In this document: piece by piece, positions 44,690 through 56,700 of the stretch
Layout: every line of letters starts with the position of its first letter
How positions within the stretch are numbered: position 1 is the first letter of the stretch
Assembly: GCA_948567375.1 (NCBI GenBank)
Contig: OX419762.1
Location: 54,913,034-54,977,033, forward strand
Source: Lunularia cruciata
Lineage: Eukaryota; Streptophyta; Marchantiopsida; Lunulariales; Lunulariaceae
Reading direction: 5' to 3'
DNA length: 64,000 bases
The notes under the pieces: generated by a model
Databases searched by the model: none
What the model saw: the letters and a program-made list of their open reading frames with translations, nothing else
Told to the model about the DNA's origin: nothing
Translations under genes and position numbers: made by a program

Positions 44690-45950
44690 AACATTACGCA
44701 TGGAGAATGATGAGATGTATAGTCTGATTGCCAAGATGGCAACTATTTATACAATGGTTGCAATTGCAGTTAAGCAAGGGTGACAACTGCACCAAATGGA
44801 TTTCATGAACAACTTTCTAGTGGTGATCTTGACGAGGAGATCTACATGGTGCAACCACCTGGTTTTGAGGATTCACAATTGTCATCTTGAGTCTGCGAAT
44901 TGTAGAGAGCACTTTACAGCTTGAAGCACCTATGGCTTTGTATGCAAAGATTACTTCCTTCTTTGGGAGCTTGCGGGTTTACCATTTATCCTTCTTATCC
45001 TACCTTGTATGTCTTAAGGAAGAAAATCAGGATTTGATAATCACTATCTATGTAGATGATGACATTATCAATCTTAGTTATGAGAAGCTAGTGTCCTACC
45101 TTAAGGAGCACATAAGGGCCCAATTTTAGATGTAAGATCTAGGTGGCCTTAAATATTTCTTAGGTGTGGAGTTTGTTAGGGATAAACAAGACATGTGTCA
45201 TGTGTAGAATCAGTAGGCCATTAACATGCTGAAGAGATTTGGCCTGTTGGAGCATAAGCCTATGGCTACACCTGTGGAGCAGAACCATCATCTAGGTGTT
45301 GATGATAGTGAGCTGCTTGCTCATGCATGTAGTCGCAATACATGTATGTTTGCATGTAGTCACCATGAAAATGACACTTTGAGGTTGTCAAGTGCATTTT
45401 CCAATATGTGAACTTCACATTAGAGTTTGGGCTTCACTACATGTTTGGTGGATCATAGGAACAACACAGTTACACAGATGCAGATTGTGCAAGGAGTTGC
45501 CTTGATAAGAGAGTCATGTCTAGATACACATTTGGATTTGGGAGTGCCATTGTGAGTTGGGCTTCTAAGAAGTAGAAAATTGTAACTTTGTCCTCCATTG
45601 AGGCAAAGTATAATCAAGTCACTAATACAACTTGTGAAACTGTTTGACTTTGGAGTTTGCTTTTTAATATTGGTGTTTATTGTAGATTTCCCATTGTATT
45701 GTATATAGATAACATGAGTAGCATAAAGTTGACTAGTAATCTTATGTTTCATGTTAGGGCTAAACACATTGAAGTGCACTATCATTTTATTAAGGAGAAA
45801 GTTCTTGTAGTACAGATTGAGCTTAAGTTTGTTAGCACATGAGAGCAAATAGCTAATATCTTTAAGAAAGCTTTATCTAGAGACAATTTTGAGGCTTTCA
45901 GAGTTCGTCTTGGTGTACAACTGGACATTGAGTCTAGCTTGAGGGAGAGT
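44690..45950 (+). pseudogene. Ty1/copia reverse transcriptase and RNase H (broken)
   Basis: RT pieces: 'HQMDFMNNFL' (copia 'QMDVKNAFL' motif, 44795-44825), 'IYMVQPPGFE' by frameshift, and the active site 'IYVDDDIIN' (45045-45075). RNase H: 'YTDADCA', 'GSAIVSWASKKQK', 'SSIEAKY', then frame 45657-45842 with 'LYIDNMSSIKL' and 'RAKHIEVHYHFIKEKV', the conserved copia H-I-(D/E)-x-x-(Y/H)HF-R/K end. Multiple stops. Followed by a polypurine-like tract and LTR start. Confidence 0.85.
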
Positions 45951-45980
45951 GTTGACATTCTCCCAAACTCAAAATAAGTT

Positions 45981-46190
45981 AGTTAGGGGGTGTTAACTAT
46001 TAAGCTATTTAGAGTTTAGAGTTAGTACCAAACTCTTGTTATATATTTAGTGACAATTGTTTCCTCTACTAACTTCTCTTGCTTACCTTCATTGCGTGTT
46101 TCAGTTCTCTTGGAGTCTGAGTCCAAACCTTTAACAGTCTTGTGTCCTTAGAGTTCTCTCTTGTTGAGGCTGCCATTTTGCCACTATTTC
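45981..46190 (+). repeat. Copia polypurine tract and start of 3' LTR
   Basis: 'agttaggggg' at 45981-45990 fits a polypurine tract, and TGTTAACTATT at 45991 fits a copia LTR start ('TGTTA'). It lies about 40 bp after the end of RNase H coding sequence. The right boundary is unclear; no second LTR in the window. Confidence 0.55.
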
Positions 46191-46353
46191 CATGCTTGAG
46201 TGAACCAGTTGAGGGTGGGCTTTCCTGTGGCTGTTGCTCTCGAGGCGTCCGTCTTATCTCCACCTAATTTTTCTCCCCGGGGTCCTTCAGAGGTATGTCG
46301 AGCGTGGTTGGCAAGTTGCAGTGTTTACCTCTTTTCCATTCTATTTCATTTCA

Positions 46354-46394
46354 TAGATAAGTACAACACCTCACATAGGTGTTGTACTTATCTA
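46354..46394. repeat. Perfect 18-bp inverted repeat, 5-nt loop
   Basis: Arms 46354-46371 and 46377-46394 (tagataagtacaacacct and its complement) around 'cacat'. Confidence 0.9.
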
Positions 46395-47240
46395 CCTTGG
46401 CTAATCACACTAGTGTGGTGTAGGTGAGGAGGCTGGAAGACGAGCCTACTTCACGGCGTTTGCATGAGTTGGAGACAGAGCTAGCTTGCGCAGAACACGA
46501 TGTGTGCAAGGTCCATTACTCTTTGCAAGGGTTGCAGCGTTGCTGAGTGCTCGGAATTCAAATGGGGTGCGCAGCTCTTCCGTGCAGAATCTTGTAGGAA
46601 CTTTAACTCGTAGTAGCAGAAGTGTTGAGTCTAACTATTGTAAGTATAGATACTTTTTGAAATGATCGTAAGTCTCTGCTCCATCCGAGTTTTCTGGTGC
46701 ACTGTGTATTTAAGTACACACCTGCCTTCTTTGGAAGTTAACACGAAACATCAGTTATTCACTTGCATTCACTTTAGTCCTAAAAGTGTTCAGTGGTACA
46801 CACTTCGTGTCAGCTTTCTACTTTTCAAACTAAATACAAAATACGAATCTCCTGAAGAGCGGGTATTAATCTTTACTTCTTCGTGGTTCTGTAGATAATC
46901 TGGGTACTGTCTAAGTATGCAGTCGAAAGAAAATGGTGACTGTGCTATGACTATCGGATGTCTGTCTATGTGGACTTCGAAGATTTCTCGGCAGTGTTGA
47001 ATAGTATTCTAGTGTAATAGAATGTAAAGTGACCCGCAGCCTGCAAATCTTTGTTATATGTAGACGACTATTCCTACCATTCACTAGTGATTCGGACTGG
47101 TATGTAATATGTTGGCGCTGTAAATATCCTCTCTGAAACTGTTTGGGCAGGAGAATAGGAATGGTGGGAACCCCAATTTCCAAGGTGACTTTGTCCATGG
47201 ATGTGGATCCCGCAAACTTCTTTCCCGCAAACTTTCTGCA

Positions 47241-47295
47241 AACTCGGGGCATTCCACTATACATACGACGTATGTATAGTGGGATGCCCCGAGTT
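47241..47295. repeat. 27-bp near-perfect inverted repeat with 1-nt loop
   Basis: Arms 47241-47267 and 47269-47295 around a single A. One T/C difference ('gcattccac' versus 'gtgggatgc') would be a wobble pair in RNA. Contains 'aactcggggc' and 'ctatacatac'. Confidence 0.9.
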
Positions 47296-47941
47296 GATGC
47301 AATGACAGTCCGCAACCTGCACATCCCATTAGAGTTCAGTACGTGTGTTCTCTCTGGTTATGTATCTATCGTAGTGCTTCTCTTTTGCTTCTTATGTGCG
47401 TGCGTCTGTACGATCTTTGAGCGTGACACATATGTTCCTCTCTTTGTCTATCTTCCCTACTGTACTCGATTAAGGTGTCACTGAACACTGTTTAAATATC
47501 TACTTTACTGCTGACTGCTATTTCTCCCGAATTTATAGAGGGGCTCCGATTAATTGTTATCATTGAAGTCTCAATTTTCTGTTCAATTCCCAGGAGAGTG
47601 GTTCATTTTCTTTTTCGTTTTCTGCATTGCCTCTCCGAAGAAGCTCAGTCTCTTTTAATCCGATTCACCAGCTCCTTTCAAGTTCTAGAAGCAGTAGCGC
47701 TGTCTCCTGAAAACTGAATATTTTGATTTTTCTTGCCATGTTGCTGTGTCTAGATTGTATTCCTTTGTGATAGGCAATTCTTGGTGTCTATCTGCTAGGA
47801 TTCCTTCCTGTACTGTTTTTCTCTTGTATTTCTCTTGAAAACATATTTTTCCAAATGTGATTGTTGAGGACAAGCGTTCTTGTCATCTTTGTATTATTGT
47901 TCTAAACTATTGCCTATCAAATTGATTGTCTCCTTCGCCTC

Positions 47942-47987
47942 GTGCTAGATCATCCCTCCGCCATGTGCTAGATCATCCCTCCGCCAT
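47942..47987. repeat. 23-bp perfect tandem duplication
   Basis: Unit gtgctagatcatccctccgc + cat occurs at 47942-47964 and 47965-47987; a third partial copy (gtgctagatc) follows. Confidence 0.95.
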
Positions 47988-49754
47988 GTGCTAGATCGGG
48001 TCTTGATCAGAATTGAACTTGCTGATCGATAATCCTCGGATTTTAAGGAAGTAACCTGTACGCTGTCACTTCCGTTCACGGGTCCCAGTCCACTTGCTTG
48101 GGCAAGTACGCCCCGGAGTACAGTGCATTTGAAATCTGATAACTATCTACGCAATCATCTCAGTATATTGAGTGATGTAATATACATCACTCCATTACAT
48201 GCACAAGGTTCCGCACGAGGATTCACACGCATCATTCAGCAATAAGCGATTATTTAACATTGACAGCTACCTTATCCAACATCGTGCATGCCCCTTGATA
48301 TATCAAGTTTCTAAGTTCTAACGTACTATTGGCTAATGGTCGTTAAATTGCAAAGGACAGTGGTGTATCGGAGCGTGACAAAGGGGAAAGCGCAATAGGA
48401 ATCTGCATGGATTCCATCAACCACAGTTCCGGATGCCCTACTAAATGCCCTTTCCAGTAGTGGCACTGAGTTTTCTTTAAGTTCACGAAGAGGAGATCAT
48501 GGCGGTTTGCAATGTAGTGTGACCATTCTATTAGAGACCGTGGTCTTCCTCTTTTGCTTTCATCATCAGTAGTGGACGATAACTTCGAAAATTGCGGTAT
48601 TCTGACGAATTGGGGTGTAGTAACGTGGAGATGTGAAGGAGCAAAATAACACTCAACCATCGCGGTGAGGCAGCATTGCTAGATTTAAACACGCAATAGT
48701 TGGAATGATAAACGTCATGTTGGGATTGAGGCTGCTCTAATTCCTCAAACTTCTGTTGGTTTAGACGTTCTCTCTGTTTGAAGATTTACCTCTTGCTGCT
48801 GCTCCAAGGAATTCCAGGGAAGTTGATGTAATTTGACTCTATCACACAGAGAATATGTGCACTGGAACTTGAAAAGTGAAACAGCTGCTGAATTTGCAGC
48901 AACATTTCAATTCCTGTGCCGTTAAGTTGTAGGGTGAACCCTCTTAATTGCGTTCCAGTTTCGGACCTGATCATGATGCTAGAACCGTCGTGCTATAGTG
49001 AGCCCTGTAACTAGCGTCTCTCCTTTTCTCTGCGTATGCGGTGGTTGGGCTGGAAAACACCACCCTAGTGAGCTACTGCAAGTGATTGTAGTCCGGCTCC
49101 CCGCAATGAACGTCTACTCTTGATTGGCATGTGGTCAAAACTACAGTACTGTTACTTTAAAAGAGATCCAATTTAGTATATGTCATTGGTTCAGAAATTC
49201 TGTAATTCCGGAAGCAAGAGTGGAAGTATTTCCAAGAAAACATTGGAAGAGACAGCAATTTCTTACTAACAGCCAGGAGCTAAAAACGTGAATGCTCCGT
49301 TTATTAGATGGTGAACATTGTGTTATGATCACCGGAAATGATGATTGATCCAGCTTGTGACGCAAAGAAGATCAGACACGCAGAAATATAAAAAGTGTAC
49401 GTAGCAAAGTGATTACCATTCCTGGAAATATTATGCTCCTGGCTACGGATGCTCATTCTGGGATTCACCAGAGCGCAATTATCGAAGTCACTCAGGGCCA
49501 CGCATCTCAAGACCTTAATGAGAAACTTTACTTAAACCAAGTGAACAGATATTAACTGTAATCCGTGGAGATACTGCGGACTACCATTACGCTGAGGTAA
49601 TAAGCAAATAAACTAATAAAACCATTTAGCATTTGTAATCGTGAAGAGAACAAACTGAAGTAATTGTGTTTCCTCGTCTGAACGCATTTTCTTGAGATCT
49701 TTGACTCAAGTTACATAGTAACCCGTATACAGTGTGCAGCTTGATGAGAATCAT

Positions 49755-51092
49755 TCAAACTGTAGTAAGTGAAGGTTGGAAGGACATCAATCTTATTGAA
49801 TTGGACTCCCAAGGCCAATATCTAGCTTCTGGATCCACGTGGTCTGGTAGCCAAGTCCAGGTATTTCTCTGAAAATCGTGGGCCACCACGAACAATATCA
49901 CCCCTTGGTTGGAGAATCTTTTGTTCAAGTGGACACAGGTACATTCTATGCCCACAAAGTAGATGTACTGTCCTTGTCCAACACAACGAATTTCCCTATA
50001 AATAGGAGAAGTTATGACTGATAGGTTGAGCTTCCTGTACAGGTCCTTGGGCATCTCTCTTACTTTCACCCACGGGTTAGTTCCAGTCGCCGCTCTTGAT
50101 TCTGAGTTTCCCATTTTGTAGAAACACCAACTGAGTCTTCCAACCTTCTTCTCCAGTATATAGCTTCTGGCGATATACAAAATCTCTCCTTCTGTCTCTA
50201 CCAGGCGAGGAAGGTCTGGTCCAACATGGGTTGGCAATGCAAGTATTTCACTCCATGTATTACAGACGGGATCATAGCGATACATCGTAGGAGGTCTGGG
50301 CATCTCAAGAATTCCAGGTCTTTGCAGAAAGTACAAACAGCCGTTCGTTGTGATGGCGGAGAAGATGTAATATGGATCTAATCTCGGACCCGACACTTTC
50401 TTCCATGAACCCAAAGTCGAATCATACAGATTATGGTGGTGATCATCTTTGTAAGAGACCAGCAACTTGTAGTGTTTCTGTTCCCCATCAGAAATTACGC
50501 GTACGTAGCCACCACGACGTTCATCAGGTATCTTGACGTGCTTATACTTCTTAGTAAGAGGATTGCAGACTACGACAGAGACCTCAGTTTCCAGGTCTAA
50601 TCCTGAATGGAATGAGCAAAGAAGAAATAGCAACCCCAGTCTGCCTCCAGTGATGTATCGACAATCTTGTAAGAGCATATCCTTGCGACATAAGATTGTG
50701 ATTAGGAAATCCAAGTCAATTGTACACCACTGTTCTGCTTTTTCATTATAAGCAGAAATGGAAGCCACCGTGAGCCGTCTATCAGAATGTACCACCAGAG
50801 CCAAGTTTCTTGTGAATGCTTTGGGAATATCGTGGCCAGAAGTGATCAATATGTTCCACTTCTTACACACACGACGCCACCTCATAAGATCGTCAAGTGG
50901 AACTCTCAGTATAATCTCATGGTTGATTTCTGAAGGTAAGAAAACCCACAGATGATCAAGTCTGTCCAGGGGAGCCGTCCCTCCGTCAATTTGCATTTCA
51001 AGTATTTTCCTACGGACATTAAAAATGTGATCGCCTTCTGACTGATTGTCGTCTGATGTGAAACTACCTTTCGACTCGGACCCAGCTGCCAT
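49755..51092 (-). CDS. F-box protein with kelch/F-box-associated-like C-terminal domain, 445 aa
   Basis: One uninterrupted intronless frame from ATG (51092) to stop. Residues about 49-86 are an F-box ('FLPSEINHEIILRVPLDDL', then 'RWRRVCKKWNILI'), which binds SKP1 and brings targets to an SCF ubiquitin ligase. The rest resembles plant F-box-associated or kelch-type domains: 'VVCNPLTKKYKHV' (174-186), 'LYDSTLGSWKKV' (222-233), 'YRYDPVCNTWSEI' (271-283). The target is unknown. Residues 1-40 are acidic and Ser-rich, without a signal peptide. 445 aa is usual for this family. Flanks are non-coding, and no retroelement domains lie within 3 kb on either side. I chose the first ATG; there is no better downstream start before the F-box. 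Confidence 0.85.
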   Translation of the reverse strand: MAAGSESKGSFTSDDNQSEGDHIFNVRRKILEMQIDGGTAPLDRLDHLWVFLPSEINHEIILRVPLDDLMRWRRVCKKWNILITSGHDIPKAFTRNLALVVHSDRRLTVASISAYNEKAEQWCTIDLDFLITILCRKDMLLQDCRYITGGRLGLLFLLCSFHSGLDLETEVSVVVCNPLTKKYKHVKIPDERRGGYVRVISDGEQKHYKLLVSYKDDHHHNLYDSTLGSWKKVSGPRLDPYYIFSAITTNGCLYFLQRPGILEMPRPPTMYRYDPVCNTWSEILALPTHVGPDLPRLVETEGEILYIARSYILEKKVGRLSWCFYKMGNSESRAATGTNPWVKVREMPKDLYRKLNLSVITSPIYREIRCVGQGQYIYFVGIECTCVHLNKRFSNQGVILFVVAHDFQRNTWTWLPDHVDPEARYWPWESNSIRLMSFQPSLTTV

Positions 51093-53689
51093 CGGACTTG
51101 AAGAGTATATGGGGAATGGAGGAAAAACGGTGTAGAAATCAAGAGTCTGTAAGGAGCTTCTCTAACTACAGTTCTGATTGTCCTTGGAATTGTGAAGCAG
51201 ACATATTGAAGTATCCGAAGTAATTAAGTAGCCTTTTTCTTGAGAAGCGTAACTTACTTCAATTTACTCCCGCACTGGAACAGTATTTCACTCAATTGGG
51301 ACTGTCCACTCTACATGTTTCGGGGCCCGTTTGATGTTTGGAACATTCTCCACCAGTTTCTAAGGTGAGTCCGAAACAGGCACAGATGAATCCCTTCTTA
51401 TAAACATAATGACCCTCTGACCATTCTTAACTACGGAGTAGCAAACCAAACGAGCAACTGGATGTCCTCGAGCAAAACATGAACAGAATCTGGTCAATGA
51501 CATGAAAATGTCCCACTTGAGTATAACAATCAACTGGGGTGACTGGCTCTCATCCGTGAGCTAGATAGCCACCCCAATTACAAATGAGCTAACCAGCTTG
51601 CAAAATGTCGTGGCGCTGGAACGTATTCCCGTCCTGTCCACATGTTTCCCCTACTTGCAAGTTTCTGGAACTGACCGCGCCAAAACTCCAGTTCTCTACA
51701 GATTGGAGCGGCCATCCTCGCGGCAGTTGCCTTCCCCTACTTTCGTACGGTCAAAACAGAACCTACATCGCAATGATTGTGCTTATGTGACAGTGCTTTA
51801 CCCCTTATGTCGAATTACAATTTGACCACGAATAGCTGAGATCAGAACTAACCCACAAGACAACTCTAAGACCCTCACGATCCGATCAGACTGACTGAAT
51901 ATTATGTCACTTGATATCTAGTCCAAGCAACTCAAACAACTCAGAGATCAATCGCACAACAGGGTGACGGCACGCAGTTCAAGATTCTGAATAGTATCAC
52001 TCAAAACGCATGAATTTGGAAATTAAGTTATGTTATTCTTTCAGCAACATCGGTCAAACCGGAACCAAGATGATATATAAGCAAATGATCATATACATCG
52101 CTTCACATCTTCACATTCCCGGCCATAAAGTCACAACTTCACTCGTTTTAGAGATGAGTCCCTGTTGTCGATATCATACCAATCTCAAGCTCAAGTCGTT
52201 CTTCCAATGGTTACCGATAAGATAATACAAGAATAAGGATCCACACCCAGTGAACAAGAACCTCACATGCCCTACTAAGCATCCGAATTCACTCATTGAA
52301 GAACCAGTGGAGTGTGGTATTTTGGTGTTGCACCATCCCTTAGAAAAGTTCTACACATTTTTTCCACATATGTTTGTACTTTGACTGTTTTTAACGCAAG
52401 AGGTTCCAAATTGGGACGCCTTAATGCGCTTTTTACGGTTTTTAAGCGTATTTCATCTTTACTTTGCTCGTCTTTGCATAATGTTGCAAACAATAATATA
52501 CCTACCGAGGTGATGCCCGCAAATTAAACCGATCATTTTTAAGGCTTAAAGTCTTAAAAAACTTGATTGCCACTTCACGAGAGGATAGCTCTCGTGAACT
52601 CGAAAACCCACCTCTAGCTGCAGGTGGTGTTTTTGATCTTCAAAAATTTACTACCTCTATAAGGCTTGATTGCAAATTAAGAATAATTTTATAAGGTGGT
52701 AAATATTAAAAAAAACAGTGAACGACCTTAGTCTGATCTTTAACGAAGTTAATTTACCATCACGTCAAATTTAATTTTAACACAAAGAAAGAAAATTGCG
52801 AACAAGTTGGTAACGAAAGATTCAATAAAGGAAACAACCCAATTGGTGGAAGTACACCTAGTATATGACCAAATAAGGTCTTACCATTACCTATTTCCGA
52901 AATAGATGCATCGAAGCCATTATAATAACTACCGCTTCATAACTCTTGCTCTACTGCTCAGTACACAGACACTTAGAGTATCATTCAAAAACTCTGACCA
53001 TTGTCAGGTAATAGGCTTATTTTCTTGTGAGTATGTATGCCACAAAATAAAATTTTACTACAATTTGTATTATTAAATTAAAAGGGTCCGTTTACCGCAT
53101 AGTCTAGATTTTGAATTTAAATCTAGATTTAGAGTACTTAGAAACCACTTGTGCGGGTTTAGAGTTTCTCTAGACGTTATGTGGGTCTAAATGTGACATT
53201 AAATACCACGCTAGGCTTATAGGTAGATGTCCCCCCCCCCTACATGTATTTCTTAGGTACTCTTTACTCCTGTCTCTGGCTCTTGAAAAAGTCAGGTTAA
53301 TATGCACTGCAGGTATTAGCATATTGTTGGTAATCCTCAGCTCTGTGAAAGGTCTTAATATAACGTTGATTAGGTGGTGATATCCCATGTGGACGCTATA
53401 TAGCATTCACAACCCATTGTCTTAACATTTGTACCATCATTCATAATTATTAGTATAATTTACCGAAAGAAATTTAAACTATAACTAAATTGAAAAATAG
53501 CCTTATTGAACTTCAAAATTGAATAATATTATATGAGTTAAATCCTATCATGTATTCAAGAAATATACGTATCTGAGTTTTATCGTTACATGACAATACC
53601 TTTTTACTCATGTACATACTAAGTTGTTGGAGTGTGGAATCTGATTGGAGTTTTTCAGTTTAATCCATCCACTGGCAGGGGGGTCTGGG
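51093..53689. other. Intergenic region, promoter side of the F-box gene
   Basis: No gene recognised. A 10-bp hairpin (52574-52583 / 52589-52598, ttcacgagag) and a run of ten C (53231-53240) are the only obvious structures. AT-rich from 53030 to 53620. Confidence 0.5.
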
Positions 53690-53840
53690 CTGGGGTCTTG
53701 CCAGTAGGTCACAAAGGGGGTGAAGGGGAGGCCGCTACTTGCCGGGTTCGAGGACAACACCCTAGAAGAAACTTTTTTGAGGTGCTGGGCTCGGCCCCAC
53801 CGTTGGAGTGCAGTAGTTTTTGTAAATTTGTAACGTCGTG
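53690..53840 (+). repeat. Possible tRNA-derived SINE
   Basis: 'gccagtaggtcaca' resembles a Pol III A box (as in 'GCCTAGTGGT' of plant SINEs), and 'gggttcgaggac' about 40 bp downstream matches a B box (GGTTCGANNCC core). GC-rich in an AT-rich flank. No clear target-site duplication or second copy seen, so this is tentative. Confidence 0.35.
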
Positions 53841-54599
53841 AGAAAAATCCCATGACTTATCAGTGCAGTTGAAGAGTTGAGCACGTAGGTAATTTCTTGG
53901 CAGAACCACACTAAATCTGTTGATTTCTCTTTTCATTTATTTATTTATTGAATCTTGTTCTTAGATAGTCAGATTTGCATTCCTAACGTGAGTTTCGGGA
54001 AAAATACAACATAAAGGACCCAAAATGAGGCATAAGTATGAGCAATCCTGTGGTTGGAAGACTCTAGGTGGGAGGAGTGGGGAAGAGATCCAGAAATTGA
54101 TAATGCCGATCATCTTCACCCCTATCAGCTTCTGGTCTCAATTGGAGTTCGTAAAGAGCTCCTCTTGAACCATGCTTAGGATGTGCATCTATGTACTACT
54201 AGTTGAACGTCCATCAATGCATCTTGAGTGAGGTAAATACGTTCAGTAGTATCCATCCCCGCATTCCATGGCTCATCTATAGTATGGATTGTTGTCCGAT
54301 CAAAATAGGTTATAAGGGTATTGTAGGCAGTGGGCTAATCTGTGCTGTAGGTGTATTACTATGGGACTCATGTTCCGGACATATTACAACAAGGCTCTTG
54401 TTATGGGCACATTACCACAAGACTTTTGTTACGGTTTAGTGATACTATGGGACTAAACTGCAGAATTCTCTCTATGGGAAAGTGTGCAAGAATGCTATGG
54501 GTTTGTAGAATAATAGAAAAAAATTAGATAGGCCATAAATACACAAGCGGCATGTTGACATACTTAGGTAACATGGTCTATATTAGAATCAAGTTTTAG
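53841..54599. other. Non-coding stretch
   Basis: No gene recognised. A short imperfect repeat ('acattacaacaaggctcttg' type and 'cacattaccacaagactttt') lies near 54380-54430. Confidence 0.45.
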
Positions 54600-55568
54600 G
54601 AGTCAATTGGCATTGATGGGGTGGCATTGGAAGGAGACAGCCACTATGGATGAAGGATTAAGAAGGAGAAAAATTATTCTTTTAGGGTTCAGATTCAGGT
54701 ATAAAAGTCCATTATAGGATAGCTCAAACAGTTTTTCAGACACAACTTGCCTAAGAAAGTAGTACTTGATGTTTATGTGCTTAACCCTATTGTCCATTGC
54801 CTTATTTTCAGCTAGGTGTAAAGCATTTTGACTGTCACAATGAAGCATTACATTGGCATGCAATAGCCCCATCTCAGCAACACGTCTATCCAACCAAATT
54901 GCCTTCTTCGCTACTTCCGCTGCTGCCACATATTCCGCTTCTATGCAACACACTTGTGCAAGGTAGATCTCCAACTAACGCACCCACCAAGTGTGAATAC
55001 ATACCATGTTGTTGACCTCTGCTTGTCGAGATCTTGTCCATAGTCAGCATCTACACAGCCATCTAATGATGCAACATTCATTGATCTTCTATCAAATAAG
55101 AGCCCGTAGTCTAGTGTAACTCTCAAATACCTTAGACTCCACTTAACTGCTTCTCAATGTGTCCTTCGTATACCTGCTCACCTTACCCATTGCTAGGGCA
55201 TGATCAGGTCCTGTGCAAGTCATCAAGTAGATGAGACTCCCAACACCCTTCTCATAAGGAATGTTAGCCATCAAACCCTTCTCCATGGCATCAGTAGGAC
55301 AAAATGCCACTGAAAGCTTGAAATGAGGAGCTAGAGTAGTAATTACTGGTTTACAATTCTCCATGTTGAACCTAGCAAGTACCTTCCAAGCATACTTACC
55401 TTGTGTCAACCACAACAGACTAGTGCCCAAGTTCCTCTTGATCTCCATACCTAATATCCTTATGGCAAACCCTAGATCCTTCATCCTAAACTCCAAACTC
55501 AAGAGCATCTTGAGCTTTTTCATCTCAGATCTGTCCTTGGTGGCCATCAACATCAAGGTGGCAAGCAT
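54600..55568 (-). pseudogene. Ty1/copia RT C-terminus and RNase H fragment (minus strand)
   Basis: Frame 55143-55568 reads 'LKMLLSLEFRMKDLG', 'AIRILGMEIKRN', 'LTQGKYAWKVLARF', 'GVGSLIYLMTCTGPD', the copia RT thumb and the connection to RNase H. Downstream pieces are 'GCVDADYGQDLDKQRST' (RNase H Asp) and 'EAEYVAAAEVAKKAIWL' with 'LHCDSQNALHLAEN' and 'RVKHINIKYYFLR' (54603-54974). Stops separate the blocks. Integrase, the RT palm and LTRs are missing. It is a different family from the copia element at 43.8-46.2 kb. Confidence 0.85.
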
Positions 55569-56209
55569 CCAATTATAACTCTATTTCACCACAAAGTTAT
55601 ATTAGCTACAATCGAGAGTTATATTGGACCCGGTTTACGCCCAAAGTTATAGAAAATGTCCGTAGTGGACCGCATTGAAGGAAAGTGCACACTACACAGA
55701 ATTCCAACATGACCAGGAATATGATCATGAATCCAAGGACAGAAGAAAAATTGCCTGAAAACTCACGTCATTAGTGTACAATTTGTCACAACAGTAATTT
55801 GACACAGCTTGAACATTGACTTTGCTAGCTACAATGAGAAATTCAAAGACGCAAATGGGACAACAAGAGAATAGGTTCATCATTGAAAATTTTTGGCGGA
55901 CAGGAAAAAAGTAACAAAACACATGTAACCATCTCGTGACATGCAACTTTTGCGCGGTATCATGTTGTGGTTTGCATAGCCCATAAAAAACTAACTTATC
56001 ATTTTTATCTCCACATGAGTGTGGTAGGTTGTCTGCTAGATCCAACGAATGAGATGTTGCCATGTGAGCAATCTTTGTACATGTATGTGATTGGCCATGT
56101 GGGTTTCAATCTTATCATGCTTGAGGGCTTTGATGAATAAATATGAGTGCAAGTGGAGAGATGAGGGTGTGTTTAGTCGAGGAGTCTCAAGGGAGAGGAG
56201 GACGTTGGG
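55569..56209. other. Non-coding stretch before gypsy C1
   Basis: No recognisable gene; open frames lack known motifs. Confidence 0.45.
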
Positions 56210-56686
56210 TGTAACAGTATGGAGTTTAGCGACATAGCTAGTAAGGCTAACAAAGTAGGGAATAAGCCAAGTTAGCCTAGAATATTCCAAAAGCATCTAA
56301 GAAGCTTCTCATGAAGCTTCACAACTAGTTAACTTGCACCCCAAGTAGGTAGGTTCTAGAAGGAAGCTTCTAACTAGCTTAGCTTGCACACCAAGTAGAC
56401 GGCTTCTAGAAGGAAACTTCTTGAGAAGCTTCTAACTAGCTTAGCTTGCATGCCAAGTAGCCAGCTTCTAGAAGGAAGCTTCTTGAGAAGCTTCCTAGTC
56501 AACTTGGTTTGCACTCTAAGAAAGCCGCTCAAGGAAGCTTCTTGAGAAGCTTCTCAAGGGCTTTGTATGCTACCTTTAAATACCAAAGCTGAAGCTCATG
56601 CTAGGCACTCGGAGTTTTCCCTCATTCAAGTGTCTCAATGTGAGGTTCCATTCTCCTATTTCTCTCCTCGGATTTGGTCTTTTACA
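56210..56686 (+). repeat. Gypsy C1 5' LTR with GAAGCTTC array
   Basis: 477 bp, starts TGTAACAGTATGG and ends TTTTACA just before the primer site. It carries eight exact GAAGCTTC motifs (56301, 56313, 56363, 56425, 56475, 56487, 56534, 56546), several paired as GAAGCTTCTTGAGAAGCTTC, upstream of a TATA-like 'tttaaatacc' at 56575. Homologous to 59693-60176. Confidence 0.85.
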
Positions 56687-56700
56687 TTGGTATCACAACA
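56687..56700 (+). other. Primer-binding site, initiator Met tRNA type (C1)
   Basis: TTGGTATCACAACA directly after the LTR end, close to TGGTATCAGAGC complementary to plant initiator-Met tRNA. Confidence 0.75.

Larger units (their letters stand above)
46191..49754. other. Intergenic region with foldbacks; possible isolated exon
   Basis: No complete gene recognised. At 46423-46512 a frame after an AG reads 'RRLEDEPTSRRLHELETEL', coiled-coil-like, ending before a GT; it could be a lone exon or chance. A 105-codon minus frame (48343-48660) has no known motif. Base composition and phrasing are unlike the retroelement regions, so this may be true host intergenic sequence. Confidence 0.35.

Noticed and set aside
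48343-48660. 105-codon minus frame
   Set aside because: No motif or F-box similarity that I can see; left as intergenic.
53231-53240. Run of ten C
   Set aside because: Simple mononucleotide run; no function supported.
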